DNA from: RGIG8748 sp045646525
GTDB lineage: Bacteria > Bacillota > Clostridia > UMGS1810
Assembly (NCBI GenBank): GCA_045646525.1
Contig: JAZRKX010000038.1
Location: forward strand, 62,001-126,000
DNA: 64,000 nt
Direction: 5' to 3'
Positions 16,701 through 25,184 of the stretch are shown here, piece by piece. The translations under genes and the position numbers were made by a program. Every line of letters starts with the position of its first letter. Within the stretch, counting starts at the first letter, position 1. The notes beneath the pieces are model-generated. The model made no database searches, was not told the DNA's origin, and saw nothing but the letters and a program-made list of their open reading frames with translations.

Positions 16701-17189
16701 CAGGCGGTTAAGGAGCTTAAGGGCGAAGAGATTACGGAAAAGGTAAGCACCTCGCTAGATTTAAAGGTAAGTGCCTATATACCCGAAAAGTCTGTGCCCG
16801 ACGAAAAACAGCGTATAGAAATGTACAGAAGAATTGCATCCATATCCACCGAAGAGGAGATGCGTGAGGCTGAGGCGGAGTATATAGACCGCTACGGCGA
16901 TGTGCCCGAAAGTGTGGATAATCTTATGAATATAGCACTCATAAGGACGGCAGCTTCCGAGCTTTTTATAACCGATATAAGCATAAAGGACGATATGGTT
17001 GTATTCACATTTGAACGCATAGTAAGCCCCAAATCAATAGTGGAAATTATTGATAAGTTCAAGGGAAAGATGATGTTTTCTTCTGGTTCGGTATCATATC
17101 TCACATACAAATATGAAGAAAATGTATTAGATAATATTAAAATTATATTACAAAGATTAAAAAATACAATACAGGAAGAAAGTTTATAA
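13749..17189 (+). CDS. mfd: Transcription-repair coupling factor
   Basis: DNA translocase that removes stalled RNA polymerase and recruits UvrA. The 1146 residues match the family length. There is a UvrB-like N-terminal region (VGQYSVRGSIVDVYPPG), and the RNA polymerase interaction domain begins near residue 480 (GDYVVHRTHGVGKY). The helicase core has Walker A GDVGYGKTEVALRA near residue 635, IIDEEQRFGV near 735 and the TRG-like C-terminal half with GRVGRS near 905, followed by the C-terminal D7 domain. It is coupled to pth by the 4-bp overlap and followed 38 bp later by the PrsA-like lipoproteins. Confidence 0.97.
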   Translation: MNTFKLLLDGMNEFDSLCTHVQKGNGYVHALGVSASQKNHLIYSLAEHTDARCVVVVPDEIEAGRTLKELSFLSSHAAIYFPPREYLYYDVDVSNRKGEFSRLSALANIKDAKYIVTTVSALASYTLPSYIYRENSITVDMDFCMDMDKFTEQLAYMGYARVSSVESVGQYSVRGSIVDVYPPGSENPARIEFWGDDIDSIRTFSPQTQLSLDSAESVFICPARELIYDKDKAIEVSEKIRELKNENLMRDAEKLCQNHYFHSNDKYLGYFYDKIPTLFDYLEQNTLYVLTEPKELKSKFDMWYKEQNEIITSLMDKGLFPRVNGSYYITYGDIVRRSEKSPCITLSALSHTTPDIRPKDIISLSAKTIRSYADNAQYMVDDIVFWRKNSFRVVVLLGTDTKIQNLTELLAGQGITAVYLENADKVPDFGEVFIVKGTLERGFEYPSVKTALVTDGEPQSQRRRKPKAKDAKDAIKSFDEITVGDYVVHRTHGVGKYVGIHQLEVQGVIRDYLKIKYKGTDCLYVPVEQLDMLYKHSSTEEKTVKLNSLGGTMWQKTVTKVKESVAHLAEDMIKLYAERSRLKGHVFPKDTDWQRQFEGDFLYDETPDQLRCIEEVKKDMEDGKCMDRLLCGDVGYGKTEVALRAAFKTVMDGMQVAYLVPTTILASQHYNTFVSRMKEYCINVEMLSRFRTKKQQEKIIKKLETGEVDVVIGTHRILQKDVKFKSLGLLIIDEEQRFGVGHKEKLKEIKKDVNVLTLSATPIPRTLNMAMMGIRDLSVLASPPNDRAPVQTFVMEYNPIVVQNAIQRELARGGQVYYLYNRVESIDRVAFKISELVPEARVSVAHGKMTETELENIMLDLIDGNIDVLVCTTIIETGLDVPNVNTIIVENADCLGLSQLYQLKGRVGRSNRLSFAYFTYHEGKVLDKIAQKRLGAIREFTEFGSGFKIALRDLEIRGAGNILGKEQHGNMNLVGYDMYCLLLEQAVKELKGEEITEKVSTSLDLKVSAYIPEKSVPDEKQRIEMYRRIASISTEEEMREAEAEYIDRYGDVPESVDNLMNIALIRTAASELFITDISIKDDMVVFTFERIVSPKSIVEIIDKFKGKMMFSSGSVSYLTYKYEENVLDNIKIILQRLKNTIQEESL

Positions 17190-17227
17190 TGTATAATTAG
17201 TTATAATTGTAATATGGAGGTTTGCAC

Positions 17228-18286
17228 ATGAGAAAGATTATTAAGATTACAGCAGTTTTTTGTATAATTGCGCTTCTTGCAAGCTGCGGTCTTGTAAGTA
17301 ATGTAGAGAAAGAAAAACCCGAAAAAAAGGGTGAGGTTGTAGTAACCGTAGATGGTAAGGATTATGATGTTGAAAGATTCAATATCTATTTCTACAGTGC
17401 ACAGGGCGAGACCTTAGTTGCCGAAGGTTATCAGCAGTCCGCCGATGTTCCCGAAGATTTCTGGTCCGAGGAAGTAGACGGCAAGACAAGACTTGAAATA
17501 GCTAAAGAAAAGGCGCTTTCTACACTTGTAGATGACGCTCTTGCATACAAAAAAGCGAAGGAATTCGGTTTAGAACTTACCGAAGACGAAAAGAAGAATA
17601 TAGACAGCCAGATAGAAACTATGGAAAAGGATGAGGAGGCTATGAAGCACTTCGAAGCCATAGGTGTTTCCATAGATGCTATAAGAGAGTACTACAACGA
17701 GGGATTTCTTCTTTCGCACATAAGCTCAGAGCTTATGGAAAGAGGCGATATCACTGTAGATGAAGACGCTATCTTAAAAGAGTTCAAAGAGAACTATGTT
17801 AAAGCAAAGCATATTCTCATATCTACAGTAGATGCACAGTCAGGCGCCGCACTTTCCGAAGACGAGGTTGCCGCAGCAAATGCGAAGGCACAGGATATAT
17901 TAAATCAGCTTAGTTCAGGTGCGGATTTTGATGAGCTTATGAATGCCAACAGCGAAGACCCGGGTCTTGCCACTGCTCCCGACGGTTATGTGTTTACAAA
18001 GGGCGAAATGGTAGCAGAATTTGAAGAGGCAGCATTTGCACTCAAAGAAAATCAGATAAGCGGACTTGTAAATACCTCTTACGGTATACACATATTAAAA
18101 AGAGTTCCCTTTGATATGGAGGGTGCACAGGAAACCTCCGCTCTTGAAGCCAAGAAATCAGAGGTTGCAGTTCCCGAAATTGAGGCTCTTTTAAAGACAT
18201 GGAAAGCTAACAGCAAGATTAAGACAAACGATAAAGTACTGGATAAGTTAAAAGCATTTGATGCAAAAGACATTTTCGGTCAGTAA
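17228..18286 (+). CDS. prsA: PrsA/SurA-like peptidyl-prolyl isomerase lipoprotein
   Basis: Extracytoplasmic foldase of the parvulin type; 352 residues. There is a lipoprotein signal with lipobox LLASC (Cys22 becomes the lipidated N-terminus), a SurA-N-like helical region, and a PpiC domain at about residues 190-300. Both conserved parvulin histidines are present: the one in KAKHILIS and the one in YGIHILKRV. It probably helps exported proteins fold at the membrane surface. The start at 17228 follows TGGAGG. It lies behind mfd and in front of a paralog, with a hairpin between the two. Confidence 0.88.
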   Translation: MRKIIKITAVFCIIALLASCGLVSNVEKEKPEKKGEVVVTVDGKDYDVERFNIYFYSAQGETLVAEGYQQSADVPEDFWSEEVDGKTRLEIAKEKALSTLVDDALAYKKAKEFGLELTEDEKKNIDSQIETMEKDEEAMKHFEAIGVSIDAIREYYNEGFLLSHISSELMERGDITVDEDAILKEFKENYVKAKHILISTVDAQSGAALSEDEVAAANAKAQDILNQLSSGADFDELMNANSEDPGLATAPDGYVFTKGEMVAEFEEAAFALKENQISGLVNTSYGIHILKRVPFDMEGAQETSALEAKKSEVAVPEIEALLKTWKANSKIKTNDKVLDKLKAFDAKDIFGQ

Positions 18287-18296
18287 TTAAATTATA

Positions 18297-18320
18297 GGGG
18301 ATGTAAATTTTTACATCCCC
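18297..18320 (+). terminator. Hairpin between the two PrsA-like genes
   Basis: GGGGATGTAA (18297-18306) pairs with TTACATCCCC (18311-18320) over a 4-base loop. The following T-run is weak (TTGTAT), so it may only attenuate. Confidence 0.6.
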
Positions 18321-18355
18321 TTGTATCGTGTTTTAAACACTTTGGAGGATTATGT

Positions 18356-19429
18356 ATGAAACGGATTGGCATACTTTTTCTGGTGCTTTTTTTGATGGTT
18401 TTTTTTGCCTCTTGCGGACAGGAAGAGGTCGAAAAACAGAAGGAACCGGAAGAAAAGCCTCTTAAAACTGCAGTTACCGTAAACGGAACGCAGTACACTC
18501 TAGAGAGGTTCAATCTATATTTTTACAATGCACAGGACGAAATTTTAAAGCAGTCGGGTTACAACGAGGCAAAGGATATTCCCGAGGATTTCTGGGATAT
18601 TGAAAGAAACGGTGTTACAAGACTTGATTTGGCAAGAGATGCCGCCGTGGATATGCTTATAGACGACGCATTGGAATATGAGAAAGCCCGTGAATATAAA
18701 ATAAGACTTACTGCCGATGAGCTTTCTTCCATAAACAATCAGCTTTCCGCGTTAAGACAGGACAAGGTTTCTGTAGCGCAGTTTGAGTATATGGGAATTT
18801 CGGTAGATGAATTGGAGAGCTATTACAAAGACGAAATGCTCATACCGTCTCTTGTAACAGAGCTTATAAACGAAGGCAGTATAAAGCCAAGTCCCGAGAG
18901 TGTGTTAGAGGAGTTTGTTACATCGTACGTTAAGGTTAAAATGCTGTATTTACCTACAATCGACGGGGTAACAGGAAAGCCTTACTCGGCAGAAGATATG
19001 AAATATGTAAAAGCAAAGGCAGAAGAGTTTGTGGATAGGCTGAGTAGCGGTGAACTCTTCGATGACATTGTTTTGGAATATACCGAGGATTTCTATACAA
19101 CGGCATATCCCGACGGATATATAATCGGATACGGCGACTGGGACGAATCAATGGAAGAAATTGCATTTTCCCTTGAGGATGAAGAGGTTACGGAGCTTAT
19201 AACAATACCCGACGGAATGTATATGATAAAAAGAGTTCCTTTTGATTTTGAGGACTCACAGGAACTTGTATGTCTTGAAAGTATAGAGGCGGAGTTTGCC
19301 CAGCCCAAGCTCGAAGCACTTGTTAAAAAATGGAGACAGAATGCGGATATAGAAATTCATGACGAAGTTCTTAAGGATTTGAAACCGCTTATTACCAACA
19401 ATCAGATTATAACTGTAAAAATTAAGTAG
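18356..19429 (+). CDS. PrsA-like lipoprotein paralog with degenerate PpiC domain
   Basis: A 357-residue tandem paralog of the upstream gene: same lipoprotein signal style (lipobox FFASC), same order of conserved blocks (RFNLYFYNAQDE, DIPEDFWDIE) and same length. The two parvulin histidines are gone: KHIL of the paralog is KMLY here, and GIHILKRV is GMYMIKRV. The protein is therefore probably a chaperone or scaffold without prolyl isomerase activity. The start at 18356 follows TTGGAGG. An intrinsic terminator follows, which ends this gene group before spoIIE. Confidence 0.85.
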   Translation: MKRIGILFLVLFLMVFFASCGQEEVEKQKEPEEKPLKTAVTVNGTQYTLERFNLYFYNAQDEILKQSGYNEAKDIPEDFWDIERNGVTRLDLARDAAVDMLIDDALEYEKAREYKIRLTADELSSINNQLSALRQDKVSVAQFEYMGISVDELESYYKDEMLIPSLVTELINEGSIKPSPESVLEEFVTSYVKVKMLYLPTIDGVTGKPYSAEDMKYVKAKAEEFVDRLSSGELFDDIVLEYTEDFYTTAYPDGYIIGYGDWDESMEEIAFSLEDEEVTELITIPDGMYMIKRVPFDFEDSQELVCLESIEAEFAQPKLEALVKKWRQNADIEIHDEVLKDLKPLITNNQIITVKIK

Positions 19430-19435
19430 ATTAAA

Positions 19436-19478
19436 AGAGCTATTTTGGTAGATAATATCGAAATGGCTCTTTATTTTT
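19436..19478 (+). terminator. Terminator downstream of the second PrsA-like gene
   Basis: AGAGCTATTT (19436-19445) pairs with AAATGGCTCT (19461-19470), with one T-G pair and a 15-base loop, followed by TTATTTTT. Confidence 0.7.
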
Positions 19479-19576
19479 GATAAGTATTTAAACTCGGTTT
19501 ACATAAAGCTACAATTTTTTTTGCTTCTCTATGCTAAAATTAGTATGCAATTACTTTTGCAAAAGGAGAAGTATAA

Positions 19577-21916
19577 ATGAACGAAATGACACAAAGTATA
19601 AAGACGGTAAAAAAGGATTTATTTTCGGGCAGAACATTTTCGCTCAATATGAGTATAAACGATATACTGTACATATTACTATGTTATGCGATGTCCTCGT
19701 GCAGCTTTTTTGAGGGGAGAGTTCCTTTTGTGCTAAGTGCCTACGCGGCAGCATTCAGCGGGGGCAGGTGGCTTATAGCCATGCTCTCATGTGCCGCAGG
19801 ACTTTTGGGGCTTAATTCAGGATACAGCTTTACCTGCTATATTCTCGTACTTGCAGGCGCTACCTTTCTTATGGGTATTGTAAACGGAGGGCGCAGATTC
19901 AGGGCGTTTTGTATCAGCGCTCTTTTACTTATCGTATCGTTTGTGCAAAATGCAATATCAGATGCTTACTGGATAGACTATGCCTTTTCGATACTTGAAG
20001 CTGCATTTTGTTTTGCGGGAGTATATGTGTTTTCAGATGCAGTACCTCTTCTTACATCGGCAAAGGAGCGCCATTGCGTTCTGGATACCGAGGTTGTCAG
20101 CCTGTTTGTTTTGCTTGCGCTTGCAGTAAGGTGTACGGTAGGATTACCGCTTATTGCGGGTATGGATTTGTCTGTAATTCTTGCTATATTGATTCTTCTT
20201 GCAATAAATATGGAAAGCGACATATCCCTTGGTACGGCAATGGGTGTTGTGTTTGGTTTTATGACGGTAGGAAGAGCACTATCCTCCGCAGTTTCCATGG
20301 GAGCCTTTGCTTTTGCGGCATTTTGCTGCGGAGTTTTAAACCGCTTTGGAAAGTGGGGCGTTGTGCTTGGATTTGTGATGGCAAATGCGGCGCTTACTGC
20401 TCTTTTAAAGGGTGAAACTCTGCCGTTTGATATATTTGAGGTTTTGTGTGCGTCGGTTATCTTCTCGGCTTTGCCAAAGAGGGTAACAGGTTATATATCT
20501 TCAATAACCGCAAAGACAGTTCATACTGCCACAAAGGCATTTGTACATGAGGAAAAAATACAGAGTGTTATTTCCAAAAAACTATCCAATTTAGGCAGTG
20601 CCTACGAATGTCTTGCAAGCGCTTACGACAGTTGCTTTAAATCGGATACTATGTCCAAAAGATACATTATTCGTATGCTCGACAGCGCATCTTCCAAGAT
20701 TTGTCCCGATTGCGGTCTTAAGTACAACTGCTGGGAAAGATGCTACAAGGATAGCTACAGGGCAATGGTACAGATGCTCGAAACAGCAGAAAAGAGCGGA
20801 AATCTTACAGAAGAGGATGTACCCGAGCCAATAAAAGGAAAGTGTATAAAGCTAAAGGAATTTATATCGCATTTCAACAAAATGTTTGGTATATATAAAG
20901 TAGAAAAAATGTGGCAGGACAAGCTTAACGATGCCAGAAAGCTTGTATCGGAGCAGCTTCGCAGTATAAGCCGCTCTGTAAGGGATACAGCAGATGAATT
21001 CATGATGTCAGTGGATACCGCCGCAGAAAAGGAGATAAAAACCATACTGGATAAAAACAGAATACCCTTTAAAGAGGTTACTTTCCTTAAGGGTAAGGAC
21101 GATACATTCTCTATGGAAATACTTCTTTCCGACAGACAGCTTACCAAAAAGGAGGAAAATACCGTAGAGTCTATCATAGAGCAAACCACAGGCAAACGCG
21201 CATCGCTTATAGACAAGCACATGGAAAGAGAAGGGCAGGTACTTATCTTTAAAAATTGTGCAAGATACAGAGTGAGCGTAGGAAGTGCGGCAGTATGTAA
21301 GCATGGCGAAGAGGTCTCGGGCGACAGCTTTATTTCATGTGTATCGCCACGCGGGGATTTTGTAGCCGCACTAAGTGACGGCATGGGTACGGGAAGCGCG
21401 GCACTTGCCGAGAGCCGCACGGCTACAGAACTTTTGAAAAATTTTGTGGTTTCTGGCATGGATATAGAAACATCGCTGGAACTTATAAATTCTTCTCTTC
21501 TTCTGCGTTCAAGCGAAGACAATTTTGCCACGATGGATGTGTGCAGCATAGATTTGTCAAAAGGGAATATTAATCTGTATAAAAGCGGTGCCGCTACGGG
21601 CTTTGTAAAAAAAGGAAATAATCTTATAAAAATAGAATCCGACTCTTTGCCTTTTGGTATATTAAAGGATTACGGAAAAACAAAAACAACATCTTTAGAT
21701 GCAGATAAATCCGCTCAGGTGATACTCATGACAGACGGTGTATACGATGTATTTGCATGCACAGGCGCATCCAATCTTGAAGATATCATTTTATGCAGCA
21801 AAACGGATAATCCGCAGATTTTGGCATCTGAGATTATGAATGTGGCATTGGAACAGACCATTTCAAAAGCACTCGACGATATGTCGGTATGTGTTATCAA
21901 TGTTTGGGAAAGATAA
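19577..21916 (+). CDS. spoIIE: Stage II sporulation protein E phosphatase
   Basis: Membrane PP2C phosphatase that dephosphorylates SpoIIAA and so activates sigma-F in the forespore; it also acts at the polar septum. The 779 residues comprise an N-terminal block of about ten membrane segments (residues 20-300), a regulatory middle with a Cys-rich patch (CPDCGLKYNCWERCYK), and a C-terminal PP2C domain. The PP2C metal motifs are visible: ALSDGMGTGSAA near residue 600 and LMTDGVYDVF near 720. The ribosome binding site is AAAGGAGAAG. It stands alone. I could not place a convincing sigma-A or Spo0A-controlled promoter upstream. Confidence 0.96.
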   Translation: MNEMTQSIKTVKKDLFSGRTFSLNMSINDILYILLCYAMSSCSFFEGRVPFVLSAYAAAFSGGRWLIAMLSCAAGLLGLNSGYSFTCYILVLAGATFLMGIVNGGRRFRAFCISALLLIVSFVQNAISDAYWIDYAFSILEAAFCFAGVYVFSDAVPLLTSAKERHCVLDTEVVSLFVLLALAVRCTVGLPLIAGMDLSVILAILILLAINMESDISLGTAMGVVFGFMTVGRALSSAVSMGAFAFAAFCCGVLNRFGKWGVVLGFVMANAALTALLKGETLPFDIFEVLCASVIFSALPKRVTGYISSITAKTVHTATKAFVHEEKIQSVISKKLSNLGSAYECLASAYDSCFKSDTMSKRYIIRMLDSASSKICPDCGLKYNCWERCYKDSYRAMVQMLETAEKSGNLTEEDVPEPIKGKCIKLKEFISHFNKMFGIYKVEKMWQDKLNDARKLVSEQLRSISRSVRDTADEFMMSVDTAAEKEIKTILDKNRIPFKEVTFLKGKDDTFSMEILLSDRQLTKKEENTVESIIEQTTGKRASLIDKHMEREGQVLIFKNCARYRVSVGSAAVCKHGEEVSGDSFISCVSPRGDFVAALSDGMGTGSAALAESRTATELLKNFVVSGMDIETSLELINSSLLLRSSEDNFATMDVCSIDLSKGNINLYKSGAATGFVKKGNNLIKIESDSLPFGILKDYGKTKTTSLDADKSAQVILMTDGVYDVFACTGASNLEDIILCSKTDNPQILASEIMNVALEQTISKALDDMSVCVINVWER

Positions 21917-21945
21917 TAGACAAAACATGGTGTATATGTTATAAT
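21917..21945 (+). promoter_or_regulatory. Sigma-A promoter of htpX
   Basis: TAGACA (21917-21922), 17-bp spacer, TATAAT (21940-21945), 32 bp before the start codon. Confidence 0.7.
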
Positions 21946-21976
21946 TAACTATACAAATTCGCAGGAGGGTATGAAT

Positions 21977-22867
21977 ATGTCTAAGTCTATTTACGCAAAC
22001 AGACTCAAAACCATGTTTATCGTAAGCGCGGTTACTGCATTTGTGGCACTTATTGTGTACTATATATGCAAAGTTGCAGGATATGGACAGTACGCTATCG
22101 GTTTTGCGGTTTTGATTTCGTGTGCTACTTCACTTATTTCGTATTTCACATGTGACAAAATGGTGCTTTCAATAAGCGGCGCAAGACCTGCTGACGACAG
22201 TAATGATGCTTATGTAAAAGCTATTTTAAGTAAGCTTTGTGCATCTGGTAATCTTCCTATGCCAAAGGTGTATATAATAGATGACCCTGTTGCAAATGCT
22301 TTTGCAACAGGCAGAAATCCCAAGAACGCTGTAGTATGCGTTACAACGGGACTTCTTCAAAAAATGGATGATTACGAGCTTGAGGGAGTTCTTGCACACG
22401 AGCTTGCCCATGTAGGAAACCGCGACATACTTCTTTCTACCGTGGTCACGGTTATGGTGGGTATAGCCGTTATCATATCGGATTTCTGGACAAGGAGTAT
22501 GATTTGGGGTTATGGCAGAAGACGAAATGACAACAGAGGTTCAGGCTCACCCTTGGCAATCATAGGACTTGTGTTTGTGATTATTGCACCTATAGCAGGT
22601 CAGCTTATGAGACTGGCACTCAGCCGAAACAGAGAGTACCTTGCCGATGCAACTGCCGCTAAATTTGCAGGAAGTCCATACGGTCTTATAAATGCACTTA
22701 AAAAGCTTGGCGCGGAAACTGCGGGTGTAAAGCGTGCCACAAATGCAACAGCCAATCTTTATATAACCAATCCATTTAAGGCGGTAAACGGCAAAAAAAT
22801 GCGCAACCTGTTTTCTACCCATCCGCCTGTAGAAGAGAGAATTAAGGCGCTTGAAGAACTTATGTAA
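21977..22867 (+). CDS. htpX: HtpX-type membrane zinc metalloprotease
   Basis: M48-family protease of the cytoplasmic membrane that degrades misfolded membrane proteins. The 296 residues carry two N-terminal membrane segments, zinc motif HELAH at residues 141-145, two more hydrophobic segments near 155-210, and the third-ligand region REYLADATAA near residue 218. The start is placed at 21977 rather than at the ATG six bases earlier, because the AGGAGGG sequence would touch the earlier codon. It is single, between its own promoter and a long terminator. Confidence 0.93.
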   Translation: MSKSIYANRLKTMFIVSAVTAFVALIVYYICKVAGYGQYAIGFAVLISCATSLISYFTCDKMVLSISGARPADDSNDAYVKAILSKLCASGNLPMPKVYIIDDPVANAFATGRNPKNAVVCVTTGLLQKMDDYELEGVLAHELAHVGNRDILLSTVVTVMVGIAVIISDFWTRSMIWGYGRRRNDNRGSGSPLAIIGLVFVIIAPIAGQLMRLALSRNREYLADATAAKFAGSPYGLINALKKLGAETAGVKRATNATANLYITNPFKAVNGKKMRNLFSTHPPVEERIKALEELM

Positions 22868-22916
22868 AACAAAAGGGAATGTAAAAACTGCGGTTTTTTA
22901 CATTCCCTTTTGTTTT
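22866..22916 (+). terminator. Strong terminator after htpX
   Basis: A 22-bp nearly perfect stem (22866-22887 with 22895-22916) rich in A on the left and T on the right. The symmetry would let it act in both directions. Confidence 0.9.
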
Positions 22917-22989
22917 CAAAAAATTACCTGTTTATTTATATGACTTTTTACGCAAATTAGATACGACAAAACAAATGGAGGTGATTTTA

Positions 22990-23178
22990 GTGGCTAACAA
23001 GCATGTTGTTCCCGAAGCTAAGGATGCAATGGAAAGATTCAAAATGGAAGCTGCATCTGAAGTAGGCGTTAACTTAAAGAACGGTTACAATGGCGATTTA
23101 ACATCTAAGCAGGCAGGTTCCGTTGGCGGACAGATGGTTAAGAAGATGATTGAATCCTACGAAAATTCCATAAAGTAA
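22990..23178 (+). CDS. Small acid-soluble spore protein, alpha/beta type
   Basis: DNA-binding protein that coats and protects forespore DNA and is degraded on germination. The 62 residues hold the family core: ASEVGVNLKNGYNGDLTSKQ, then AGSVGGQMVKKMIESYE. The germination protease site lies in the conserved MEAASEVGV region. The start is GTG at 22990, since GGAGGTGA sits 4-11 bases before it; the in-frame ATG at 22975 overlaps that binding site. Forespore-specific expression is expected from the family, but I could not confirm a sigma-G promoter. Confidence 0.95.
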   Translation: MANKHVVPEAKDAMERFKMEAASEVGVNLKNGYNGDLTSKQAGSVGGQMVKKMIESYENSIK

Positions 23179-23211
23179 GAATTTTCTTGAGAATGTAAGA
23201 AAGAAGCAAAG

Positions 23212-23254
23212 TCCCGAAATTAGAGTCATTCATGACTTTAATTTTGGGATTTTT
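23212..23254 (+). terminator. Terminator after the SASP gene
   Basis: An 18-bp stem (23212-23229 with 23232-23249), including a few G-U pairs and a very short loop, followed by five T. Confidence 0.85.
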
Positions 23255-23318
23255 GCATATTTCGTATTGCATGAGAAATAATAAGTACGGTATCAAAACA
23301 CCGGAAAGGAAAGATAAT

Positions 23319-23639
23319 ATGAAAAAATTCTTATCACTTTTACTTGCACTCACTTTAATGCTTACCATGTTTTGTTCATGCGGTTGCAGCATGGATGATG
23401 GTGAAGCAGGCGACAGAGGAAATGTTCAGACAGACGACATAGGTGACGGCGGCAAAGATACAACAGATGACGGCGCCGCAGGTGACAGAGAAGATAAGAC
23501 CGATTCCGTAGGAAACGATTTAAAAGACGGTGTAGACTCTGCGGGCAATGCAGTAAAGGATGGTATAAACGCAGTTGAAGACACCCTCGATGGCGCAGTA
23601 AACGATACAAGCGGCGAAATGAACAAGACAAACAAATAA
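23319..23639 (+). CDS. Small lipoprotein with low-complexity amphipathic tail
   Basis: Unrecognised 106-residue protein. MKKFLSLLLALTLMLTMFCSC is a signal peptide; Cys residues at 19, 21 and 23 give a plausible lipobox. An Asp/Gly/Thr-rich stretch follows (GDGGKDTTDDGAAGD), then a helical-looking section of roughly 11-residue steps (VGNDLKDGVDS, AGNAVKDGINA, VEDTLDGAVND). Such repeats resemble surface-active or LEA/apolipoprotein-like helices. The start at 23319 follows GAAAGGAAAG. Its place between SASP and radA gives no functional hint. Confidence 0.75.
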   Translation: MKKFLSLLLALTLMLTMFCSCGCSMDDGEAGDRGNVQTDDIGDGGKDTTDDGAAGDREDKTDSVGNDLKDGVDSAGNAVKDGINAVEDTLDGAVNDTSGEMNKTNK

Positions 23640-23735
23640 CATCGCAATTAACTCCAAATTAAAAAACTGCTGGACTTTAGGGTTAAAATGTAGTAGAGTA
23701 TAAGTATATACTATGTTAATTTGGAGTTTATACAT

Positions 23736-25097
23736 ATGAAAGAAAAAACTAAATTCGTATGCAACGAATGTGGATTTGAAAGCATCAAATGGCTCGGCAA
23801 ATGTCCGTCATGCAACAGTTGGAACACATTTACCGAGGAAATAAGTTCGCCCAAGGGTAAGTACGATGTGTCAAAAGATGGTTTTGTACCCAAAACCGCA
23901 CCCATGACTTTAGAGCAAATAACCTCGTGCGAGGGTGAGCGTATACCCACGGGTACGGCAGAACTCGACAGAGTTCTAGGCGGCGGTATAGTGCGCGGCT
24001 CCATGGTGCTTGTGGGCGGTGACCCCGGCATAGGTAAGTCCACACTTCTTTTGCAGATATGCGAGTGTCTTGGCGAAAATCATCGCGTTTTGTATGTTTC
24101 GGGCGAGGAGTCCGCACAGCAGATTAAGATGCGTGCCACAAGGCTCGGAGTATCGGGCAAAAATCTTAAGCTTCTTTCCGAAACCAATCTTGAGAGTATA
24201 ATACACCATGCCAATAATGAAAAACCATCTGTTCTTATAGTTGATTCAATACAGACCATGTACCGTGAGGATGTATCCTCAGCACCGGGAAGTGTGGCAC
24301 AAGTGCGAGAGGCTACACACTTTCTTATGCGCCTTGCAAAAGAGAGTAATATTGCGGTGTTTATAGTGGGACATGTTACTAAAGAGGGCAACATTGCAGG
24401 TCCCCGAGTGCTTGAGCACATGGTAGATTGCGTGCTCTATTTCGAGGGTGAAAGACAGCAAAGTTACCGCATACTTCGCACAGTCAAAAACCGTTTCGGC
24501 TCTACAAACGAGATAGGCGTTTTCGAAATGACGGACTCAGGACTTAAGGAGGTTGCAAATCCGTCTGCTGCAATGCTCTCGGGAAGACCCGACGATATAT
24601 CTGGTTCGGCAATAGTGTGTACCATAGAGGGTTCACGCCCCATGCTTGCAGAGATACAGGCTCTCTCCGCTACCACGGGATATGCAATGGCAAGGCGAAT
24701 GGTTACGGGTGTAGACCACGGAAGAGTAACAATGCTTGTGGCTATACTTGAAAAAAAACTTGGCTATTCCATGCAGACACAGGATGTTTATGTAAATGTG
24801 GTAGGAGGCTTGCGTCTTACGGAAACCGCCTCCGACCTTGCTGTAATTACTGCAGTTGCATCCAATTTTAAAAATTTTGTTATAGATGGCAAAACGCTCA
24901 TATTGGGTGAGGTCGGCTTAACGGGTGAGGTGCGCTCGGTAAGTTTTGCCCAAAGGCGCATTGCCGAGGCGAAAAAGCTCGGTTTTAAAAGATGCATAAT
25001 ACCAAAGGACAATTATAAACAGGCATCCGAAATAGAGGGCATTGACATACTTCCTGTTTCCACCGTTTCGGAGGCAATTAAAATCTTAATAAAATAA
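23736..25097 (+). CDS. radA: DNA repair protein RadA
   Basis: Branch-migration ATPase that assists recombination with RecA. The 453 residues contain a four-Cys zinc finger (Cys9, Cys12, Cys23, Cys26), a RecA-like ATPase with Walker A GGDPGIGKST near residue 93, the RadA-specific KNRFG motif near 250, and a C-terminal Lon-like domain (GRVTMLVAILEKKLG onward). The start at 23736 follows TTGGAG; an earlier in-frame ATG at 23721 overlaps that site. A strong terminator separates it from the convergent DtxR-type regulator. Confidence 0.96.
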   Translation: MKEKTKFVCNECGFESIKWLGKCPSCNSWNTFTEEISSPKGKYDVSKDGFVPKTAPMTLEQITSCEGERIPTGTAELDRVLGGGIVRGSMVLVGGDPGIGKSTLLLQICECLGENHRVLYVSGEESAQQIKMRATRLGVSGKNLKLLSETNLESIIHHANNEKPSVLIVDSIQTMYREDVSSAPGSVAQVREATHFLMRLAKESNIAVFIVGHVTKEGNIAGPRVLEHMVDCVLYFEGERQQSYRILRTVKNRFGSTNEIGVFEMTDSGLKEVANPSAAMLSGRPDDISGSAIVCTIEGSRPMLAEIQALSATTGYAMARRMVTGVDHGRVTMLVAILEKKLGYSMQTQDVYVNVVGGLRLTETASDLAVITAVASNFKNFVIDGKTLILGEVGLTGEVRSVSFAQRRIAEAKKLGFKRCIIPKDNYKQASEIEGIDILPVSTVSEAIKILIK

Positions 25098-25099
25098 GT

Positions 25100-25147
25100 A
25101 AGGGACTGTAAAAAACATTTTTCGTTTTTTACAGTCCCTTTATTTTT
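25100..25147. terminator. Terminator between radA and the convergent regulator
   Basis: AAGGGACTGTAAAAAAC (25100-25116) pairs exactly with GTTTTTTACAGTCCCTT (25124-25140), followed by TATTTTT. The A-rich left arm allows action on the minus strand too. Confidence 0.88.
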
Positions 25148-25184
25148 GGGGAGGGGATGGAAAAAAAGATGCAGAATAAGCGCT

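Noticed and set aside
19456..19462. TATCGAA near spoIIE as a possible Spo0A box
   Set aside because: One mismatch and located in the loop of the preceding terminator, too far from any visible spoIIE promoter.
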